From the NCBI GenBank assembly GCA_903772945.1, contig CAICTM010000303.1, positions 1 through 64,000 on the forward strand: a stretch of DNA of 64,000 bases, read 5' to 3'. Positions 58,755 to 64,000 of the stretch are shown here, piece after piece. Both the position numbers and the translations under genes were made by a program. The notes under the pieces were generated by a model, which saw only the letters and a list, made by a program, of their open reading frames with translations, was not told where the DNA came from and ran no database searches. Every line of letters starts with the position of its first letter. The stretch's first letter is position 1. This stretch comes from Seminavis robusta. Lineage: Eukaryota; Bacillariophyta; Bacillariophyceae; Naviculales; Naviculaceae.

Positions 58755-61134
58755 CCTGAGACAGATTTGGTGAGCGAAGGAGCAGCTAAAGAACAAAGAA
58801 CAAAAAACCACAAAACAAAACAAATAAACTGAAAATGCATGGATCAAAAAAGAAGTGCTTGAGGAGCGAAGGACCAGCTTTGATGGTAGTCTCCATTCCT
58901 TTCATTTCATTTCGGTTGGAGACACTTCCCAAAGCAACCTCAAGCATCAATATATATGCATATACTGTGCTTCCATGTTCTGTTGTGAGATAACTTAGCT
59001 TCAATTTGTGTCAGTGATCTCATCCAGTATTTAATAGGACTTTTGGCCGTTGTAATAGTTTGGCTTTCAAAAGCTGAGAAAGACCATGTCATTGATTGTT
59101 TGCAGTGGCAGAAGTGTATTGGTGTCTCCTATCTTCAAAAATGTCATGGAGTAGTGCGATTGCTGAATGCTTTCAAGCCATTCTTTCGTCTTATCTGCAT
59201 GTGCGGATTAAGGAAGAGAGTAGTGGTTGGTTGCGGGGCTATTTGCCCAGTGGGCAACGAGATTTATCGCGCTCAAGCAGCCGAATCGACGAATTGTCAC
59301 CCCATTCTTCGACATTGCAGAAAGATAACAGGCGGTTCGTACTTTCGCCATTACTCACCTGCAACCTCTCACTAATACTATTAGACGTACGCTATCTATT
59401 GTCAATAGTCCGACAGCGGTAGCATGAAATGATTGCGATACGCCTTAGCAGCAGCTGTTGTGTTGGTCGAGTGTTTCACTTGATCTCTCGCGATATTTTG
59501 CGCTGGGAGCGGTGCGTACAAACGCAGCTTGGTGCTGGCTTAAATTTTCTGGGCGACCACCTTAATTAATAAAATTAAGGGAAGAAGAGACCTCCTTGAA
59601 GAGCAAATGATTTCTTTGAACTACACTACAGCTACAGTTGGATTCATTGGATTTCATTGGCAGTTTGAGGTGATTTCAAGGCCCCTCTTGAAGTCTTATC
59701 TCAACAACCTTCTATTTTGATACTTCCAACCTTCACCACAGTGACAAGCACCTTCAGCTTGACCATACACCAATCGACAACTCCAACAGACATCCCATTG
59801 TCATTGCTCGAGGACCTACAAAAGCTACCATCTCCACAACAATGCCTTGACTCGACTCGAGGTACCTGGTAGCTTCAAGAGGCCGTGATAAGGTCACCTG
59901 AACGTTTTGGTAATTATTCGTCGTGCACTGAGTAAGTTTTTACTGGTCACAAGAATTCCTGATCGATCCGAGATCGCCGAAGACTTATACGACAACGTTG
60001 CCCGTGCCGAAAGCAGGCTCAGTCTCCGCAAGCTGTATTCACCTCACATTTTAAAGGATTTACGTGGTTGAGTCATTGAATCGAGTCCTTGGAAATCGCG
60101 AGCTACCAAGCTATCCATCGCGCGAAGAGACCAACTCGAAGAACCACGAGACAAGCAAGAGGTCAATTCGCTTGGCTGAAAGTAGCACCAGTGAAACCGG
60201 CACCCTTCAATTGGTCATTGGGTATCTCACCTTGAATTTTAGGAGCTTTTGTTGGGAGATTCATTGGTCCCAGTAAGCCGGCTTCACAGTGGCAAAATCA
60301 CCAAAACCAAGGCAGGTACCAGCACCACAGCAGTTCAGGAAGCAGGTTCCAGACCCTCTACACTGGCTACCTTATTCAACTACCACCAACTTGAATTTTC
60401 CAGGCCCCTTGACTACCGCTGTCCCTGAGGAAGGGCTCTAGCGAGGCCCAGTCCACTACTGGAACGAGAATCTATTGGGCAGTCTCGTTGTTGTTATACC
60501 CGGTACGGTAGCGAGCGAGTGACTTGGTCGAAAATAACGAAGTTTTATTTTAAGGCTACACCTCGTCAGACAATCCCGCTGAATGGTGCCGTGACGAACC
60601 CACATACCTCAGATGCACAAAGGCGCCCACTTAGGAATGGGCCTAGTGGGTGCCCCCCACCGGAGAAATTGAGCAAAACTCCGGAGGTTGCTGTACGACT
60701 AACTATCTAGGCTAGGCTGAGTCGCTCGCTATTGCTATGGGAATCCCACATCGGTGCATAGTTACCCTGCTTGGGAAAGCTGCTCAAGTGCATGCTCCCG
60801 CTGATTAGAGGGGTTGAGGGCTCTAGCAGCAAGACTGCCGAGGTAATGATAGACATGACCGTTGACAATGCAAGTGACATGTTTGTACATTAAATGCCAG
60901 CAAATCCATCTGAGAGTGGTTCATAAAAGAGGGTCGTCTCGGGAGGCAGAATAGCAAAGACTATTGTTCGCTCCAAAAGAAAATTCAATAAATTTAGATA
61001 CAAATACAAAAAAGGCCATTGTATTGCTAACGTTAATAGATCCTAAACATGCAACCACTGCAGGGTGGGGTGACCAAAAGCATAACAACGGTTTCTTCTC
61101 AGACCAACCAATACTTTGCACGGCATTATGCATA
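58755..61134. other. Convergent intergenic region between paralogs
   Basis: 2.4 kb between the two tail-to-tail genes. It holds a diverged dispersed repeat (60210-60410) and no supportable gene. No long inverted similarity between its halves is seen, so the duplication did not leave symmetric flanks here. Confidence 0.6.
60210..60410. repeat. Diverged dispersed repeat (relative at 15220-15420)
   Basis: Shares ordered words with 15220-15420: accttgaattttag/ccttgatattttgg, gattcattgg, ttattcaa, and ccaacttgaattttcc. Confidence 0.4.
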
Positions 61135-64000
61135 CTAGTTGCATGTCAATTTGAAATCAAAATTCTTAAAGGATGGACCAAAACCGTTGCAGCACCTTAG
61201 GCAAAACAAGCCACATTCCTTGCCACCTGTTGGAAGCAAAATGCAGCAGTATGTTAGTGCATATCAATCTATGAAGTCCCAACCTCAAGAAGAATAGCAA
61301 TTCTTACGACCCCAGCACGACTCCTTGCCACAGGCATTGCCAATTTTGCTATGCCACCAACTGTTTGAACTACTGCAGCAGTTCTTGCAGCCTCCAAATA
61401 GACATAGCTTTCCATCTACAAATTGGAGAGGATTGAGTCAAGAATGAGCTATTCTTTGTGGCCGCTTAGATACAAACAGAAACAATATGCTTACCCTCCC
61501 AGCATCCTTGCTTTCCACATTGCAACTCCATGTGATCATTGCAGCATTGGTGGCAACTGATTCCATTGAGACAGAAATGACCATCGCCCCAGCATGGCTC
61601 TTTTCCACATGCTTCTGTAGGTAGGAGTTGGCCTGGTGCATTTATCCAAAAGCTGCTAGTTCCACTTTCGCACAGGTCACAAGTAAGTCCTTTAATACAG
61701 GGTTTGCCATCTGTTTGAAAGGACGAGCATGTTTTGTTTGAGAAAGGAAACTCCAAGTATGCATCATGGTCATTCAAGCTACAACGCACCACTCCATTTG
61801 GGTTCTCTTCCACAAGCCTGAGCACCGATGCCTACAGACCACCACCAACTGTCTCCATTGCAGCAGTCAAAGCAGGTGGATCCAATCAAGCACATAGTAC
61901 CATCAGCTATAGGTAGCAGCCAAGCAAAAGGAGAGAGGTCAGTCAGTATCCAAAAGTCAAACAGGAAAGCTAGGATCTGAGTGATGCTGGCAAACTGACC
62001 TAAGCATCCTTGCTTGCCACACTTTAGCGCCATACTTTTCCCACTGCAGCAGTTTTGACAGCTAACACCTTGCACACAAAAATTTCCGTCTGAAAGACAT
62101 GGCTCTTGGCCACAAGCCTGAGCCGGCAGACCAATGAGGTCAGGGTGGGATAGCCAGAGTGAATCACCATTTTCACATAGTTTGCAGGTCAGCAAAAGGT
62201 CGCAAATCTTTCCGTCCTGGTCCGAAAATGTAACAAGCAGCCTGAGTTTGTTTTCCAGTCTGGGTTAAAGCAGGTGTTTCCTGCTGACATACCTTCCACC
62301 GTGGTTCAGTTCCACATGCCCTACCCGGTAAGGACAGGGGTTTGGTAGGTCCAGCCCAAAAGGTGTCATCATTGCAACAGTCACAACAAGTACCTTGTTT
62401 AGGCTTGAGTCCAAGCGGATCTCCAAAGCAGGCTGAAAAGAGCTGAATGTTAGAAACATGTATTAAAAGTACAGAAACCCATTGACTGACTTACCTTCTC
62501 CATCAGGCTTGCAACCTTCCTCATCCTTACACAGAACATTGAACGCTGCGTATCCAATGGATGCAAGCTCCTGAAACTTTATATCAACATCTAGCTTGCC
62601 GCCCACAATGTCTTTTATGGTGTCCTCGATATTCTCTTTTGAGAAAACATCTTTTAGTTGTTCGCCTGGAAATTGAAAATGGTCAGACATCCTAAAAGAC
62701 AACCAGGTAACATTCAGTCTGAACGATCCTCATAAACCCACTTACCTGCCTTCTCAAAGGCGGTACCAATGATTTCAGCAGCTTCATCAAGTTTCAAAAA
62801 CTCAGTAGTTTTTTGGAAGACCCACAGTAAACCACCTGCAATTTCTTCTGCAACTGCTGCGATGAAGGCGTTCATGTTGTCCATTGTAATTTCACATCCA
62901 AAAGTCTTATAGTCTGAACCACATTTCAAGATGAAATCTGAGACAGGGTCATCCAATGACTTTCCCAGCAAAAGGGGCACTTGAACAACAAATCCGACGT
63001 ATTCCACATTCATTGTCACGGCCTGTATGGGACCAGCCATACCATAGCAGCATGGAGACATCGATGTTAGCAAAAATGAATGACTTAACACAGTCAACTC
63101 AAGCATGGGCACTCACAATTCCATAGTATTTGTTATTGCTGTTTGGTGGAACTTTGCCAAGGTCCAGTTTCTCTAGTACCATTTCAACCACGCTGGTAGC
63201 CAAGTTTTCGTCAATTAAGTTTGCTATAGGAAAGGTGTCATCGATAACTTGGTCCTTTCAGGGGTACATTTTCCTTTGTGAGGAGACATACAGATCAACA
63301 AAAACCCACATAAGCAATAAGGTGAATACTTACAATGATTCCTCCCATGCTAAGCATTAGTTTTTTCACCGCATCAAAGAGTGCACCCTCATTTCCAGTC
63401 TGACCAATAAAAGCTGACATCCCAGGGTAAACCTGTTGCTGACTGCCATCTTGAAGAGTAACTGCTGCTGACCCAGTTGAGGTAAACACAGAAGCGCGAC
63501 CAAACTCAAACTCAAATTTAGGGAACAGAGCTCCAATTATCTGACAAAGACAAGAAAGTGGTTAATGAGATTAACTCAGAGGCTGCAATGAAGCAGAGCA
63601 GTGGGTGTTAGAAGTGCACGCTGTCTTACGGGTATGTTGCGGAAGTTCAGGGACAACCGGCACTTTCCCTGAAATACATTCTGGACTTGAAAATTGTCGA
63701 ACTGTTTTTCGACATGGTTTTTCAGTGCTCGGTCAAAATCTGCAAGGCCCTTATCAAACAACTGCTTACTATCATAACAAACACAAGAAAGGATGAATTA
63801 GTAAAGGCAATCTAACAAACCTTGTCCCTCAACAATGAGTAAGAGATGAAAACTACAACAGAACTTTGTGTGCAACGGACCTGATAGGTTCTCCATTGGG
63901 CATTAGTATATTAGTGCCTATAGGGCAGTTGTTGCAAAATTCAAGAAAACCATCAGAACCTCCACGGGACAGAGCAATGCAAAACCTGACTGAACTTACC
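61135..64000 (-). CDS. Secreted protein with Cys-rich repeats, paralog of 54099-58754 (5' end outside window)
   Basis: Twelve exons are visible on the minus strand: 63985-63881 (5' edge uncertain), 63768-63630, 63540-63334, 63254-63117, 63022-62746, 62665-62495, 62432-62293, 62216-62000, 61906-61790, 61710-61495, 61415-61308 and 61226-61135 (stop TAG). Exon lengths 207, 217, 117, 216 and 108 nt equal those of exons 5, 7, 8, 9 and 10 of the plus-strand gene. The 711-nt exon 6 of that gene is here split into four by three short introns (94, 80 and 62 nt). The protein shares AEEIAGG, SKENIEDTIKD, ELASIGYAA and the repeats DGxxCxxGxxCxxCC...ACGxEPCW. Its last exon is shorter and ends LTCN. The Cys pattern of each repeat is kept, which argues for a working secreted protein. 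Signal peptide and helical repeats, if present, lie beyond the right edge. Confidence 0.88.

Noticed and set aside
63985-64000. A 14-nt gtaagt...cag 'intron' at the right edge
   Set aside because: Too short; the exon boundary there is only marked as uncertain.
1-64000. tRNA, rRNA, riboswitch or CRISPR features
   Set aside because: I scanned for tRNA TPsiC-like words (ggttcga/ggttcaa), rRNA-like blocks and regular spacer arrays and saw nothing convincing.

Overview
The window is nuclear DNA of a eukaryote, most likely a pennate diatom. This is an inference from gene style: short GT-AG introns (about 60-160 nt), type II membrane proteins carrying plant-type leucine-rich repeats without a kinase, Pro/Thr 'PTPxPTFEPT' linkers, a receptor-type nucleotidyl cyclase, DxD glycosyltransferases and Cys-rich secreted proteins. 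Intergenic DNA is full of ACCGGT and CTAGCTAG palindromes. I see no bacterial operon, rRNA, tRNA or CRISPR array, and no LTR element or virus copy.

Layout. 1-8634 (-): a large surface-protein gene broken by a 5'-truncated, decayed LINE (2563-7558) flanked by a 19-bp target-site duplication; the 3' half carries a Pro/Thr linker, near-identical 110-residue tandem repeats that run off the left edge, and one in-frame TGA. 8635-10920: intergenic, with an 85-bp direct repeat pair and a 447-bp foldback element with terminal inverted repeats. 10921-18620: a segmental tandem duplication holding two LRR membrane-protein genes (-). 18712-21902 (+): a seven-exon gene for a membrane/secreted protein, with an inferred 7-nt microexon. 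24214-31209 (-): a very large TPR protein of kinesin-light-chain/nephrocystin-3 type. 34734-36906 (-): a four-exon type II glycosyltransferase. 38312-40226 (-): a NikA-like family-5 solute-binding protein whose halves are in swapped (circularly permuted) order, tethered by a C-terminal membrane segment. 42682-44010 (+): an unrecognised intronless, C-ending-codon-biased gene. 47018-49991 (+): an eight-exon receptor-type class III nucleotidyl cyclase. 50441-51226 (-): a small secreted acidic protein. 54099-58754 (+) and 61135-64000 (-): a tail-to-tail pair of paralogous secreted proteins with Cys-rich repeats; five exon lengths are identical (207, 217, 117, 216, 108 nt), but the minus copy has extra introns.

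How the genes work together. There is no pathway cluster. The common theme is the cell surface: LRR proteins, a receptor cyclase, a glycosyltransferase, a membrane-anchored solute-binding protein and secreted Cys-rich proteins. The most unusual items are the permuted NikA-like protein, the 7-nt exon, the LINE-split gene and the exon-for-exon inverted paralog pair. All exon structures were read by hand from splice motifs and paralog comparison; none is backed by transcript data.
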